DNA of 64,000 bases from Pusillimonas sp. MFBS29. GTDB lineage: Bacteria > Pseudomonadota > Gammaproteobacteria > Burkholderiales > Burkholderiaceae_B. Below the pieces are notes generated by a model, which was given only the letters and a program-made list of their open reading frames with translations, made no database searches and was not told the DNA's origin. A program made the translations under genes and the position numbers. Every line of letters begins with the position of its first letter. Position 1 is the first letter of the stretch. Below, in pieces: positions 39,217 through 48,318 of this stretch. Location: contig NZ_JAJEWL010000007.1 of NCBI RefSeq assembly GCF_020687695.1, positions 186,001-250,000 on the forward strand, given 5' to 3'.

Positions 39217-40449
39217 TCAGGCAATCACTCCGGCATCCCGCCACGCCTGGATTTGCTCTGCCGAACTGTTCAGCACCGATCGTAGTATATAGTCGGTATG
39301 TTCGCCCAATCGCGGCGGCGCCGCCGGCGCACGAGGCGGCGTACCTCGCAGCTGCAAGGGTGATCGCATCAGACGCACATTGCCGTGGCGCGCATCAGGC
39401 GTATCGGCAATCAGCCCCCGCGCCGCGATCTCGGGCGCATCCAGCGCTTCCGGAACACTGCGCACCGAACCCGCCGGAATACCGGCAGCACGAATTTTTT
39501 CCAGCCAGTAGGCGTTGGTTTGGGTCGCCAGAATACTTTCAAGGCGGGGAATCAATGTGTCTCGGTTAAGCACGCGGGCACGATTTGTACGATAGCGTTC
39601 ATCAGTGGCAAGCTCGGTGCATGCCAGCGCCGCACACAAGGCGGCGAACTGCCGGTCATTGCCCACTGCCAGTGCAAACCGGCCGTCGGCGGTAGACATG
39701 ATCTGGTATGGCACGACGGTGGGATGCCCATTGCCGAAACGCTCGGGGTGATGCCCTGCCGCCAGATAGCCGGTACCGATATTGGCCAGGACACTGACCG
39801 CGCCGTCAAGCAAGGCCAGGTCGATGAACTGGCCACGGCCATCGCGCTCGCGGGCAAACAAGGCGGCCAGTACCGCCTGCACCGCATTCATGCCGGTGAC
39901 CAGATCCGTGATGGCCACACCCAGCTTCATTGGATCACCCTGCTCATCGCCGGTGATGGACATGAGCCCGCTCTCGGCCTGGATCACAAAGTCGTAGCCA
40001 GGCTCGGAAGCGCGCGGCCCGGTGCGCCCGTAGCCGGATATAGAGCAATAAATCAGACGGGGATTCAATGCGGACAGCGTCTCGTAGTCGAGCCCGAATC
40101 GGGCCAGTGCACCCAGGCGGTAGTTTTCAACCAGCACATCGGCCTGCAGCGCCAACTGCCTTAACAAGGCCTGCCCCTCGGGGCGCTTGAAATCGACCGC
40201 CATGGACTGCTTGCTGCGGTTGGTGCACATGAAATACGTGGACTCGCCGTCGAGCTCGGGCGGCAACCAGGTGCGCGTATCGTCGCCTTGACCGGGCGCC
40301 TCTATTTTCCAGACCTCCGCACCAAGATCGGCCATGGTTTGCGTACACCATGGACCTGCCAGCACACGACTTAGATCAAGCACCCGTATGCCTGCCAGCG
40401 GCTGCTGCCTGACCTGCCCGGCGCCCTGTTGTTCCGTAACCTGGTTCAT
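39217..40449 (-). CDS. Class III (CaiB/BaiF) CoA-transferase
   Basis: 410 residues: PLAGIRVLDLSRVLAGPWCTQTMADLGAEVWKIE opens the family fold, and DYETLSALNPRLIYCSISGYG and the nearby GYDFVIQAESGLMSITG carry the catalytic Asp region. It moves CoA between organic acids. ATG 40449 overlaps the stop of the upstream acyl-CoA dehydrogenase (ATGA, 40446-40449). It is third in a minus-strand operon and would activate the acid whose CoA ester is oxidised by the two dehydrogenases. Confidence 0.92.
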   Translation of the reverse strand: MNQVTEQQGAGQVRQQPLAGIRVLDLSRVLAGPWCTQTMADLGAEVWKIEAPGQGDDTRTWLPPELDGESTYFMCTNRSKQSMAVDFKRPEGQALLRQLALQADVLVENYRLGALARFGLDYETLSALNPRLIYCSISGYGRTGPRASEPGYDFVIQAESGLMSITGDEQGDPMKLGVAITDLVTGMNAVQAVLAALFARERDGRGQFIDLALLDGAVSVLANIGTGYLAAGHHPERFGNGHPTVVPYQIMSTADGRFALAVGNDRQFAALCAALACTELATDERYRTNRARVLNRDTLIPRLESILATQTNAYWLEKIRAAGIPAGSVRSVPEALDAPEIAARGLIADTPDARHGNVRLMRSPLQLRGTPPRAPAAPPRLGEHTDYILRSVLNSSAEQIQAWRDAGVIA

Positions 40450-41468
40450 GCCTGTACCGCCGACATCCCGGTGCAGATGAAGGAAAGCGCCGTGTGCTGC
40501 GGTTGCTGCAACAAGCACGCTCCGATCTGGCCGGCCCAATAGGTTTCCGTGCCTGCGGCCATGCGCCACTCGCGCAGGCGCCTGGTGTACAGCTGCAGGT
40601 CGTATTCTTCCGTAATGCCGATTGCGCCATGCACGGCATGGCCGATGTCGGCAACATGAACGGCCGCTTCGCTGCTTCGACATTTTCCAACGGCCGCACC
40701 AAGATAACCAGGCGCCCAGCCACTGCCGCGACAGGCCAGTGCCGCAGCCATCCGTGCGGCCCAGGTTCTTTCGGCCAACATGCTGATCTGGCTTTGGACG
40801 GCCTGGAAACGACCTATATTCTTGCCGAACTGCACACGTTGATTGGCGTATTCCAGCGTCAACTCGAGCACACGGTTGGCCGCACCCGCCAACAACGGCG
40901 CATAGCTGGCTGCCGCCAGGCCGGTCAGGTCCAGCTCAGGCAGGGAGTCGGCGCCTATCGTGATGACATCGGCCGGCAGTTGCTCCCAGCGCAGGTCTGC
41001 ATTCAGGCTGCCGTGGCTGACCACCGACACCGATTGTGCCGCCGCTACCGGCAACAACAGGCACTCTTCCCCACGCGGCAACAATACCCAATCCGCTACG
41101 CAGCCAAAAGATACGGCATCGGCTTCCAGCGCCTGCGCATCTTCACGAACACCAAAGGCCGCAATGGCGATTGCACCCGATGGCGCCTTGACGCCGGCGG
41201 CATTCAACCATGCGCGGGCCAGCATGGTTTGCACAAACGGGACGGGTACCGCGTACTGGCCCGCCAGCAAGAACAGGGGAAAGGCCTCAGCCAGGGAAAA
41301 ACCGGCGCCATCGGACGCTTCTGGCAGCAAGGCGTCGAGGAACCCGGAGTCTTCCAACTCCTGCCAAAGGGCTTCACGGCTGCCGCCTGCCTCGATGGCG
41401 CGTATGACTTGTGGCGTAACGGCCTGTGCGAACAGGCGATCGACCGAATCTGTAAACAAGTTATCCAT
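40446..41468 (-). CDS. Acyl-CoA dehydrogenase-like subunit (short, lacking the usual substrate/FAD motif)
   Basis: 340 residues of the acyl-CoA dehydrogenase fold. The C-terminal helical domain is recognisable (LELTLEYANQRVQFGKNIGRFQAVQSQISMLAE), but the middle lacks the T/S-EP-x-x-GSD flavin motif of ordinary members. It lies eight bases after a 384-residue relative that has this motif. Paired unequal acyl-CoA dehydrogenases form alpha2beta2 enzymes in steroid side-chain and related catabolism, which is the likely arrangement here. Confidence 0.87.
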   Translation of the reverse strand: MDNLFTDSVDRLFAQAVTPQVIRAIEAGGSREALWQELEDSGFLDALLPEASDGAGFSLAEAFPLFLLAGQYAVPVPFVQTMLARAWLNAAGVKAPSGAIAIAAFGVREDAQALEADAVSFGCVADWVLLPRGEECLLLPVAAAQSVSVVSHGSLNADLRWEQLPADVITIGADSLPELDLTGLAAASYAPLLAGAANRVLELTLEYANQRVQFGKNIGRFQAVQSQISMLAERTWAARMAAALACRGSGWAPGYLGAAVGKCRSSEAAVHVADIGHAVHGAIGITEEYDLQLYTRRLREWRMAAGTETYWAGQIGACLLQQPQHTALSFICTGMSAVQA

Positions 41469-41476
41469 GTGAGTTC

Positions 41477-42631
41477 CTATCGCAATCCCAGGCCGCGCGC
41501 GATGATGCCGCGCAGAATTTCACGAGTACCGCCACGCAACGAGAACGAAGGTGCCAGCTGTTCAAGATAGACCAGCGTCCGGCGCAGCGATGCCGGTATC
41601 GCGGCATCCGGCGTCGCACCCAGCACGTCACCGATAATCCGGGGAATGGCCTGCTCGATCTCCGTGCCCAGATCCTTCACCAGGGTTGCCTCAATCGCCG
41701 GGCTTTCTCCGCGCGCCAGCTTGCCGGTCAGCGAGATGGACATGGATCGCAAGACGGCAAGCCACGAGATTATGGTGCCCAGGGCCACCGCAGTTTGCGC
41801 ATCATTTGCTCCGGCTTCACGACAATGCAACAGCCAGCTTTCCAGCAACACCATGCTGGAGTACAAACGTTCCGGGCCACTGCGCTCGAAAGCCAGCTCG
41901 GCATTGACCTGCGCCCAACCATCGCCCTCGGTCCCGATCAAGGCGTCCTCGGGGCACTGTACGTTCTCGAAGAACACCTCGGAAAAATGCGCATCACCGG
42001 CCATATCCTTGATGGGCCGTACTGTTACGCCCGGCAGGCTCAGGTCGACAATAATCTGCGACAAACCCTTATAACGATCGGCCGCTTCGCCCGAGGTGCG
42101 CACCAGGGCAATCATGTAGTGCGAGTGCTGCGCATTGGTCGTCCAGATCTTGCTGCCGTTCAACGTCCAGCCTTGTGCAGTGCGCGTGGCACGGGTCTTG
42201 ATGCTGGCCAGATCCGAGCCCGAATTCGGCTCACTCATCCCTATGCAGAAGAATGCTTCGGCCTTGCTGATGCGCGGCAGGTAAAACTGCTTTTGCGCCT
42301 CTGTGCCGTATTTAAGTATCAGCGGACCGCTTTGACGGTCGGCGATCCAGTGAGCCGACACTGGCGCACCCACCGCCAGCAGCTCCTCTGACAACACAAA
42401 CCGGGCGAAGGGCCCTTTGTCGGCGCCGCCATAGCGGGCCGGCAATGTCAGACCCAGCCAGCCACGCTGGGCCAGACGACGACTGAATTCTGCATCAAAG
42501 CCCATCCAGGATCGTGCCCGCACATCGGGCGCCAGCTGGCCCACAGTTTGTGCCAGAAAGGCACGAATCTCGGTGCGCAAGGCTTCATCTTCAGCTGGAA
42601 TCTCTGTGAGCTCAAGCGTATCTATCATCAT
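41477..42631 (-). CDS. Acyl-CoA dehydrogenase
   Basis: 384 residues. The flavin/substrate motif is GMSEPNSGSDLASIKTRA, followed by GSKIWTTNAQHSHYMIALVRT, and the end reads LRGGTREILRGIIARGLGLR. It introduces a 2,3-double bond in an acyl-CoA. It is the first gene of the minus-strand operon and probably partners the shorter dehydrogenase downstream. Start ATG 42631 or 42628 (MMIDTLEL) cannot be separated. The divergent promoter region with three palindromes lies upstream. Confidence 0.92.
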   Translation of the reverse strand: MMIDTLELTEIPAEDEALRTEIRAFLAQTVGQLAPDVRARSWMGFDAEFSRRLAQRGWLGLTLPARYGGADKGPFARFVLSEELLAVGAPVSAHWIADRQSGPLILKYGTEAQKQFYLPRISKAEAFFCIGMSEPNSGSDLASIKTRATRTAQGWTLNGSKIWTTNAQHSHYMIALVRTSGEAADRYKGLSQIIVDLSLPGVTVRPIKDMAGDAHFSEVFFENVQCPEDALIGTEGDGWAQVNAELAFERSGPERLYSSMVLLESWLLHCREAGANDAQTAVALGTIISWLAVLRSMSISLTGKLARGESPAIEATLVKDLGTEIEQAIPRIIGDVLGATPDAAIPASLRRTLVYLEQLAPSFSLRGGTREILRGIIARGLGLR

Positions 42632-42670
42632 GGCGTTCTGCTCTCGTTATCTTCGGTTGACCCACGCTAC

Positions 42671-42770
42671 TATCAACCGTTTGATACCACTCTGTCTAAT
42701 ATTATTTGTTTGAATATTGATACGAATTCGATATCAGCCAGGCAGAAAAAGCCGATATCAAATTGATATC
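42671..42770. promoter_or_regulatory. Three related palindromes between the acyl-CoA dehydrogenase and enoyl-CoA hydratase genes
   Basis: TATCAA-N4-TTGATA (42671-42686), TTGATA-N8-ATATCA around CGAATTCG (42717-42736) and the perfect GATATCAA-A-TTGATATC (42754-42770). All share TATCAA/TTGATA half-sites. They fill the AT-rich divergent promoter region and probably bind the regulator of both acyl-CoA transcripts. Confidence 0.6.
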
Positions 42771-42852
42771 ACTGAGAAGAAAAATAATATTGGATGAGCA
42801 TGATTCTGGCTTCTACACTGATACGGAGAAAAATGTACAAAGAGAGTGTGGC

Positions 42853-43647
42853 ATGGATCAAATACTTCATTTCGAACAGGACGAACACGGCATAGTCACC
42901 CTGACCATGGACTATCCGCCTACCCGCAACGCCTTGACGGGCAATACCATGGTCGACGCCTTCCTGGCTGCATTCCAGCGCATAGAAACGGAACATACTG
43001 CCCGCGCAGTCATCATCACGGCTGCGGGCAAGGTATTTTCGTCGGGCGGCAGTATCGACGAAATGGAGCGTCAGCTTAAACCCGAATACGAAAGCATGGC
43101 GCTGCGCCATGAATACCGCGAAGGCATACAGCGTCTGCCCCTGGCCTTGCACAAGCTCGAGGTGCCTACGATTGCGGCGGTCAATGGCCCGGCCATAGGC
43201 GCCGGCTTCGACCTTACCTGCATGTGCGACATACGCATTGCCTCCGAGCACGCCCGGTTTGCTGAAAGCTTTGTCAAGCTTGGCATCGTTCCCGGTGACG
43301 GCGGAGCCTGGTTTCTCCCCCGCCTGATCGGCATGTCGCGCGCTGCCGAAATGACCCTGACCGGTGACGCAATAGATGCTCAGCAAGCCTACGCCTGGGG
43401 GCTGGTGTCCAAAGTCGTGCCGGCTGACGAGTTGATGAGCGAAAGCCGCAAGGTTGCCATGCGTATTGCCGCCAACCCGCCCGAAGCCGTACGCATGAGC
43501 AAACGCTTGCTGCGCGAAGGGCAACACAGCCGTCTTGACTCATTGCTTGAGCTATCTGCCGCCTTCCAGGCCATGGCGCACAAGTCGGACGATCACGCCC
43601 GGGCCGTTCAGGCATTTATGGCGCAGCGGTCCAAACCTCGCACCTGA
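42853..43647 (+). CDS. Enoyl-CoA hydratase/isomerase family protein
   Basis: 264 residues of the crotonase fold. GKVFSSGGSIDEME forms the first oxyanion-hole region and AAVNGPAIGAGFDLTCMCDIRIAS the second; GLVSKVVPADELM is typical. Catalytic acid at the second glutamate position is not clear: the family's E-x-x-E/G pattern here is ESFVKLGIVPGDGGAWFLPRLIG. ATG 42853 gives the usual MDQILHFEQDEHGIVTLTM; an in-frame ATG at 42763 extends into the operator region. It is divergent from the two dehydrogenases and followed by a Bug protein. Confidence 0.9.
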   Translation: MDQILHFEQDEHGIVTLTMDYPPTRNALTGNTMVDAFLAAFQRIETEHTARAVIITAAGKVFSSGGSIDEMERQLKPEYESMALRHEYREGIQRLPLALHKLEVPTIAAVNGPAIGAGFDLTCMCDIRIASEHARFAESFVKLGIVPGDGGAWFLPRLIGMSRAAEMTLTGDAIDAQQAYAWGLVSKVVPADELMSESRKVAMRIAANPPEAVRMSKRLLREGQHSRLDSLLELSAAFQAMAHKSDDHARAVQAFMAQRSKPRT

Positions 43648-43708
43648 ACAATTCAATCAAATGCCGATGGCGGTATACAAAGCCCCACGGCCATATCTGG
43701 AGGACACA

Positions 43709-44674
43709 ATGTATAAATTAATCAAGCAAATACTCGTGGGCGCCGGCGCCTGCCTGGCTCTGGCAGGTATTGCCCATGCCGCCTATCCTGAAAAGCCCAT
43801 ACGCATGGTGGTCTCATTTCCCCCCGGAAGCGGAACCGACACCAATGCCCGCTACGCCGCCAAGAAACTGAGCGAACGTGTCGGCGTACCGGTGGTGGTG
43901 GAAAACCGTCCCGGAGCCAACAGCTTTATCGCCGCCGAGGCGGTCGTCAGTGCAGCCCCCGATGGCTATACCTTGCTGCTTGCAAGCAATTCACCCGTCA
44001 CGACCAACGTCGTGATGTTCGAAAAGCTGCCCTACGACCCGGTCAAGCAACTGGCGCCAATAGCCAAGCTGGCGTATGGCCCCATGGCGCTTGCTGTGCA
44101 TAACGATTCGCCGTTCAAGACCGTACAGGACCTGATCGATTCCGCCAGGAAGAGCCCCAATTCGCTGAACTACGGTGGAGGCAGCGCTTCCTATCGCATT
44201 GCCACCGAACTCTTTCTGACCCAGAACGACATCGAGGCGGAATTCATTCCCTACAAAGGCGCTGCACCGGCACTGACCGACCTGGCCGGAGGCCACGTGG
44301 ACTTCGTCTTTGCCGACCTGGGCGCAGTCATACCCTTTGAGCAGTCAGGCAATATGCGCATACTTGCCGTGACCGGCAACGAGCGGGTCAAAAGCGTACC
44401 GAATGTGCCGACCCTGCAGGAAGCGGGCACGGAAAACTACTATATGATCAACTGGACTGCCGCGTTTGCCCCAGCCGGCACGCCACAGCCCATCATCGAC
44501 TTGTTGTCCGGGCACTTTGTCGAAATCTACAAAGAGGCTGAAGCCCAGGAGTTCCTGGACCGGACCAACTGGTTCGCCTTTCCCGCCGGTGCCGAAGAAC
44601 TCGGAAAATTCCAGTTGAGCGAAATTGAGCGCTGGGGCGCTGCAGCCAAAGCCGCAGACATTCCCAAGCAGTAA
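43709..44674 (+). CDS. Bug/TctC-family periplasmic solute-binding protein
   Basis: 321 residues. The signal peptide ends near AHAA (about 28), then the family opening YPEKPIRMVVSFPPGSGTD, followed by PDGYTLLLASNSPVTTN and the middle segment LPYDPVKQLAPIAKL. This family binds carboxylic acids for tripartite tricarboxylate transporters. No TctA/TctB membrane genes are present, as with most Bug proteins in Bordetella-type genomes. GGAGG sits 5 bp before the ATG. It is likely co-transcribed with the enoyl-CoA hydratase. Confidence 0.93.
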   Translation: MYKLIKQILVGAGACLALAGIAHAAYPEKPIRMVVSFPPGSGTDTNARYAAKKLSERVGVPVVVENRPGANSFIAAEAVVSAAPDGYTLLLASNSPVTTNVVMFEKLPYDPVKQLAPIAKLAYGPMALAVHNDSPFKTVQDLIDSARKSPNSLNYGGGSASYRIATELFLTQNDIEAEFIPYKGAAPALTDLAGGHVDFVFADLGAVIPFEQSGNMRILAVTGNERVKSVPNVPTLQEAGTENYYMINWTAAFAPAGTPQPIIDLLSGHFVEIYKEAEAQEFLDRTNWFAFPAGAEELGKFQLSEIERWGAAAKAADIPKQ

Positions 44675-44706
44675 TCGCGCCGGCGCAAAGTCCGGCATGA
44701 GCTTCC

Positions 44707-44744
44707 GGGCATTGGTGCCTCTCATCGGCACCAATGCCCTTTTT
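44707..44744 (+). terminator. Rho-independent terminator after the Bug gene
   Basis: A perfect 13-bp stem GGGCATTGGTGCC / GGCACCAATGCCC with a 7-base loop and a following TTTTT. It closes the enoyl-CoA hydratase-Bug transcript before the MFS gene. Confidence 0.92.
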
Positions 44745-44816
44745 GATGGCTGATGCTAATATCGTCGTTCTTGATTTTCAGGCGCCCCGCCCTGTCGTCA
44801 ATTCGGACTCCCGCAC

Positions 44817-46013
44817 ATGCCTACCTCCACCTCCACACCCTATATGCGCACCTTGCTGATGGGCGCGCTGATTGTCCTGCTGGTCATGGGCGTACGGGCC
44901 ACCTTCGGTCTGTTCATGCAACCCATGGGCGCCGCCCATGGCTGGGGCCGCGACGTTTTCTCCATGGCCTTTGCCATACAGAATCTGGTCTGGGGCGTAG
45001 GCTGTATTTTCTTTGGCATGATGGCTGACCGCTATGGCGCCGGAAGGACCATCGTCCTGGGCGCCGTATTGGGCACACTGGGGCTGATAGGCATGCGCCT
45101 GTCGACCGACGAGCTGTCCCTGTATATGACGGCAGGTGTGCTGGTGGGCCTGGGTCAGGCCGGCACGACATTTCCCGTGATTCTTCCCGTTGTGGCCCGC
45201 GCCGTGCCCCCGGCCTATCGCAGCACCGCCATGGGCATAGCCAGCGCGGGCGGCTCGCTGGGCCAGTTTGCCGTCGTCCCGACCGGCCAATTGCTGATCA
45301 GCCAGGCCGACTGGACGGGTGCCCTGTGGATGCTTTCGCTGTTCATCGCGGTTGGCGCCCCCCTGGCCTATTTTCTGAAAGGCAAGCCGCAAGCCCAACG
45401 CGGCGAGCAGAGCCTGAAGCTTGCGATCCGGCACGCCCTGGCCGACCGCTCATTTCACTTTCTGTTCTGGAGCTATGCCGTTTGCGGCTTCCACACGGCT
45501 TTCATCACGCTGCACCTGCCGGCCTTTCTGGTCGATGGCGGACTGACCGCCACCCACGGGGCCACCGCCATCGCCTTCATCGGCCTGTTCAACGTGCTGG
45601 GCTGCTATTACTCCGGGTGGCTGGGCGAACGCTACAGCAAGAAGACACTGCTGGCCGCCGTCTACTTCCTGCGCGCCTTCGGCATTATCTTCCTGATTGC
45701 CTTGCCCACCACGCCCATGGTCGCCTACGCATTCGCGGCGTGGATGGGTGTATTCTGGCTGGGTACCGTTCCGCTCACGCAAGGGCTTATAGGTCAGATA
45801 TACGGCTTGCGCTACGCGGCAACGCTGTCAGGCATCGTCTTTCTGGGCCACCAGATCGGCAGCTTTATCGGCGTCTGGATGGGCGGTTATGTGTACCAGG
45901 CGACCGGCAGCTATACAATAGTCTGGTGGGCCGGTATTGTACTGGCGGTTGTGGCCGCAGCACTTTGCCTGCCGATCAAGGAACAGGAAAGGGCCTTGCC
46001 AGTTCCCGCCTAA
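44817..46013 (+). CDS. Major facilitator superfamily transporter (oxalate/formate antiporter-like type)
   Basis: 398 residues with about 12 membrane helices. RATFGLFMQPMGAAHGW in helix 1 and GMMADRYGAGRTIVLG (motif A) resemble monocarboxylate/oxalate-formate antiporter relatives. Likely substrate is a small organic acid, inferred from the catabolic neighbours only. It is followed after 10 bp by a small membrane protein gene. Confidence 0.88.
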   Translation: MPTSTSTPYMRTLLMGALIVLLVMGVRATFGLFMQPMGAAHGWGRDVFSMAFAIQNLVWGVGCIFFGMMADRYGAGRTIVLGAVLGTLGLIGMRLSTDELSLYMTAGVLVGLGQAGTTFPVILPVVARAVPPAYRSTAMGIASAGGSLGQFAVVPTGQLLISQADWTGALWMLSLFIAVGAPLAYFLKGKPQAQRGEQSLKLAIRHALADRSFHFLFWSYAVCGFHTAFITLHLPAFLVDGGLTATHGATAIAFIGLFNVLGCYYSGWLGERYSKKTLLAAVYFLRAFGIIFLIALPTTPMVAYAFAAWMGVFWLGTVPLTQGLIGQIYGLRYAATLSGIVFLGHQIGSFIGVWMGGYVYQATGSYTIVWWAGIVLAVVAAALCLPIKEQERALPVPA

Positions 46014-46023
46014 GGAGTTTGCC

Positions 46024-46197
46024 ATGACCACGCAGCATCATTCTCGCGAAACCGATGCCCCCCTTCACAAGAAGGGTCCATGGCATTACGTGGGCATCAC
46101 TGTGCTGCTGGCTGTTATGGCGCTGGCGTTTGCCGGTTACCTTTCGCCCGAAATGCGACTGCAGTGGGCAAACCTGGCAGCGCTTTGCGGGTTTTGA
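46024..46197 (+). CDS. Small single-span membrane protein after the MFS gene
   Basis: 57 residues: a charged N-terminus (HHSRETDAPLHKKGPWHY) and one membrane helix (about 23-40, VGITVLLAVMALAFAGYL), with a short tail. AAGGAG lies about 8 bp before the ATG, 10 bp after the MFS stop. The arrangement suggests an accessory subunit or stabiliser of the transporter. No named family was recognised. Confidence 0.7.
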   Translation: MTTQHHSRETDAPLHKKGPWHYVGITVLLAVMALAFAGYLSPEMRLQWANLAALCGF

Positions 46198-46218
46198 TCA
46201 GCTGCCAGTTCAACCCGA

Positions 46219-47127
46219 TCAGGCTTGCGTCATAAGGTCTTCAATCAGCGCAATAACGGTTTGTGTGGCCGGCGATAATGTTCGATGCGCCCGGTGCACT
46301 ATGCTGCAGGTCAGCTCGGCCCCGGAAGAATAGGCTACCGCCAAACGCAAAAAAGTGCCTTCCGCCAGTTCGTCCTGTATCGCCTCTTCCATACAAAAAA
46401 GCACAACATCACTGCTTAACGCCACTGTTTGCAATGAGTCCACGCTATTGCATTGCAGTACCAAGGGTAGATCTTCTGTTCGTGTAACTCGATAGATCTT
46501 TGCAAGCTGCTTCAGGGCGCCGGGAGGTAATCTGGTCGCAACCAGGCGATAGTCGCCCAACACATTCCTTAGCATCTTGTCCGGCACTGAAAGCAAAGGA
46601 TGGCTTGCCCGTACAAAGAGGCCCGCATGCTGGGCGGGCAAGGGCCTGACGCAGAACTCTGCCGAAGGCGGCAGACTATGCGTAATGGCGACTGCAAAAT
46701 CAATCAGATCATGCTCGAGCATATCGAGCAGCCGTTGCCAGCTCTCAATCTCTACTTGTGTCTTTATCCCCGGGTAGTCTCGCGCCAGTCGAGTCAGGAG
46801 TGGTGAAAGAAAGCCGGCCGCCGGAAAAACACCCGCGCCGAACGCAACTTCACCAGCATCGAAACCACGTATCAGCGAACTCTCACGCTCAAGCTCATTC
46901 GCTTCGGCAAGTATGCGGCGGGCCCGAACCAGTACGGCGCGGCCCGCCTTGGTGAGCTCCATGCCGGCAGGCGTGCGGTCGAGCAATTTCAGGCCAAGCT
47001 CACTTTCCAGCGACTGAATGCTGCGGGTCAATGCCGACTGAGTCAGGCACAAGCCAAGAGCCGCGCGCGTGTAGCTGCCCTCTTTTGCCAGAGCGGAAAA
47101 GTGCCTTAATGCCCGTAGACTGATCAT
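46219..47127 (-). CDS. LysR-family transcription regulator
   Basis: 302 residues: an N-terminal helix-turn-helix (MISLRALRHFSALAKEGSYTRA, then LTQSALTRSIQSLESELG) and an effector domain. It is divergent from the Bug gene at 47293 and probably controls that Bug-amidohydrolase-nitroreductase operon. The 165 bp between them are AT-rich. Confidence 0.93.
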   Translation of the reverse strand: MISLRALRHFSALAKEGSYTRAALGLCLTQSALTRSIQSLESELGLKLLDRTPAGMELTKAGRAVLVRARRILAEANELERESSLIRGFDAGEVAFGAGVFPAAGFLSPLLTRLARDYPGIKTQVEIESWQRLLDMLEHDLIDFAVAITHSLPPSAEFCVRPLPAQHAGLFVRASHPLLSVPDKMLRNVLGDYRLVATRLPPGALKQLAKIYRVTRTEDLPLVLQCNSVDSLQTVALSSDVVLFCMEEAIQDELAEGTFLRLAVAYSSGAELTCSIVHRAHRTLSPATQTVIALIEDLMTQA

Positions 47128-47292
47128 TATGTATTTTTCTCATTAATAAAGACCTAAATATGCATTAGATTCTTAACCTGTTCAAGTTTAAAGTAACCAT
47201 TCCAGTGTAGTGGTCTTTACGCTGACTCCCGCAAAAAGACGGAGCAGCGACGGTATCGATCTGATTTTCTCGAACACGAAGGAGTGGGACAT

Positions 47293-48303
47293 ATGAAAAA
47301 TAAAATCTCGGTCATGTCTTTACGCAGCAGCATCGCCGGACTGGTGATGGGTATGGGCTGTACATTTGCCGCGCCGGCCCTTGCAGCCGACACGGCAAGC
47401 TGGCCTGAAGCCGGCAAGACCATCACCGTCATCGTGCCTTTCCCGGCCGGATCAGGTTCGGATTCACTTGCGCGCCGACTGGGCCAGGAAGTAACCAAGC
47501 AAACCGGGGTGCCTGTCGTGATCGATAACAGGCCGGGTGGCAGCACCGTGATCGGCGCCCAGCACGTGGCTCGCGCGCAGCCAGACGGCTACACGCTGCT
47601 ATACACCGTCGTGGTGACCCACACTCAGAATCCGCACCTGGTCAAGGACCTGCCTTACGACCCGTTCAAGGACTTCACACCGGTCCTGCAACTCGTGCGC
47701 TCCGCCACGGTCCTTTCGGCCAATAAAGATACCCCCTTCGACACCACGAAGGAACTGATCGCATACGCGAAGGCAAATCCCGGAAAGCTGAATTTTGGCT
47801 CATACAGTACCGGCTCAACCTCTCACCTGAACGGCGAAATCCTGAAGCAGGAAGCGGACATCGATATCGTGCACGTGCCATACAAGGGTACGGCAGATGC
47901 CAGTCGCGCGTTGCTGGCCGGCGAAGTCCAGATTTACTTTGACGGCACTGCTACGGCGGTAGAAAAATGGAAAGGCGGCATGGTCAAGCTGCTGGGTCCC
48001 GCAACGGACAAGCGCCTGAGTGTCCTGCCCGATCTTCCCACGCTCGAAGAACAAGGGCTTCCCGGTCTGAATATAGTCGGCTGGCAAGGGCTGTTTGCAC
48101 CCGGCGACGTACAGCCTGAAGTCGCAGAGCAAGTGGCATCTGTATTCCGTAAGGTGCTACAGACACCCGATATCGTCAATTTCATCGAATCCGGCGGCAA
48201 TGAAGTCAGCGGCGCGGGTCCGGACGAATACGCCAAGATCGTACGTAATGACTATGAACGGTGGGGCAAAGTCATCAAGAGCGCGGGCATTACGCTCGAG
48301 TAA
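47293..48303 (+). CDS. Bug/TctC-family periplasmic solute-binding protein
   Basis: 336 residues. The signal peptide ends around PALAAD (about 30), then WPEAGKTITVIVPFPAGSGSDSLARRLG, PDGYTLLYTVVVTHTQN and LPYDPFKDFTPVLQL, as in the family. ATG 47293 has GGAG 8 bp upstream, and GTG 47284 is an in-frame alternative. It begins a transcript with an amidohydrolase and a nitroreductase, so it probably captures their substrate. Confidence 0.93.
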   Translation: MKNKISVMSLRSSIAGLVMGMGCTFAAPALAADTASWPEAGKTITVIVPFPAGSGSDSLARRLGQEVTKQTGVPVVIDNRPGGSTVIGAQHVARAQPDGYTLLYTVVVTHTQNPHLVKDLPYDPFKDFTPVLQLVRSATVLSANKDTPFDTTKELIAYAKANPGKLNFGSYSTGSTSHLNGEILKQEADIDIVHVPYKGTADASRALLAGEVQIYFDGTATAVEKWKGGMVKLLGPATDKRLSVLPDLPTLEEQGLPGLNIVGWQGLFAPGDVQPEVAEQVASVFRKVLQTPDIVNFIESGGNEVSGAGPDEYAKIVRNDYERWGKVIKSAGITLE

Positions 48304-48318
48304 GACAGGAGATTAAGC

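Noticed and set aside
47147-47219. Inverted repeat TAAAGACC / GGTCTTTA, 57 bp apart, in the LysR-Bug intergenic region
   Set aside because: The arms are short and far apart, no LysR T-N11-A box is formed, and chance occurrence is likely.
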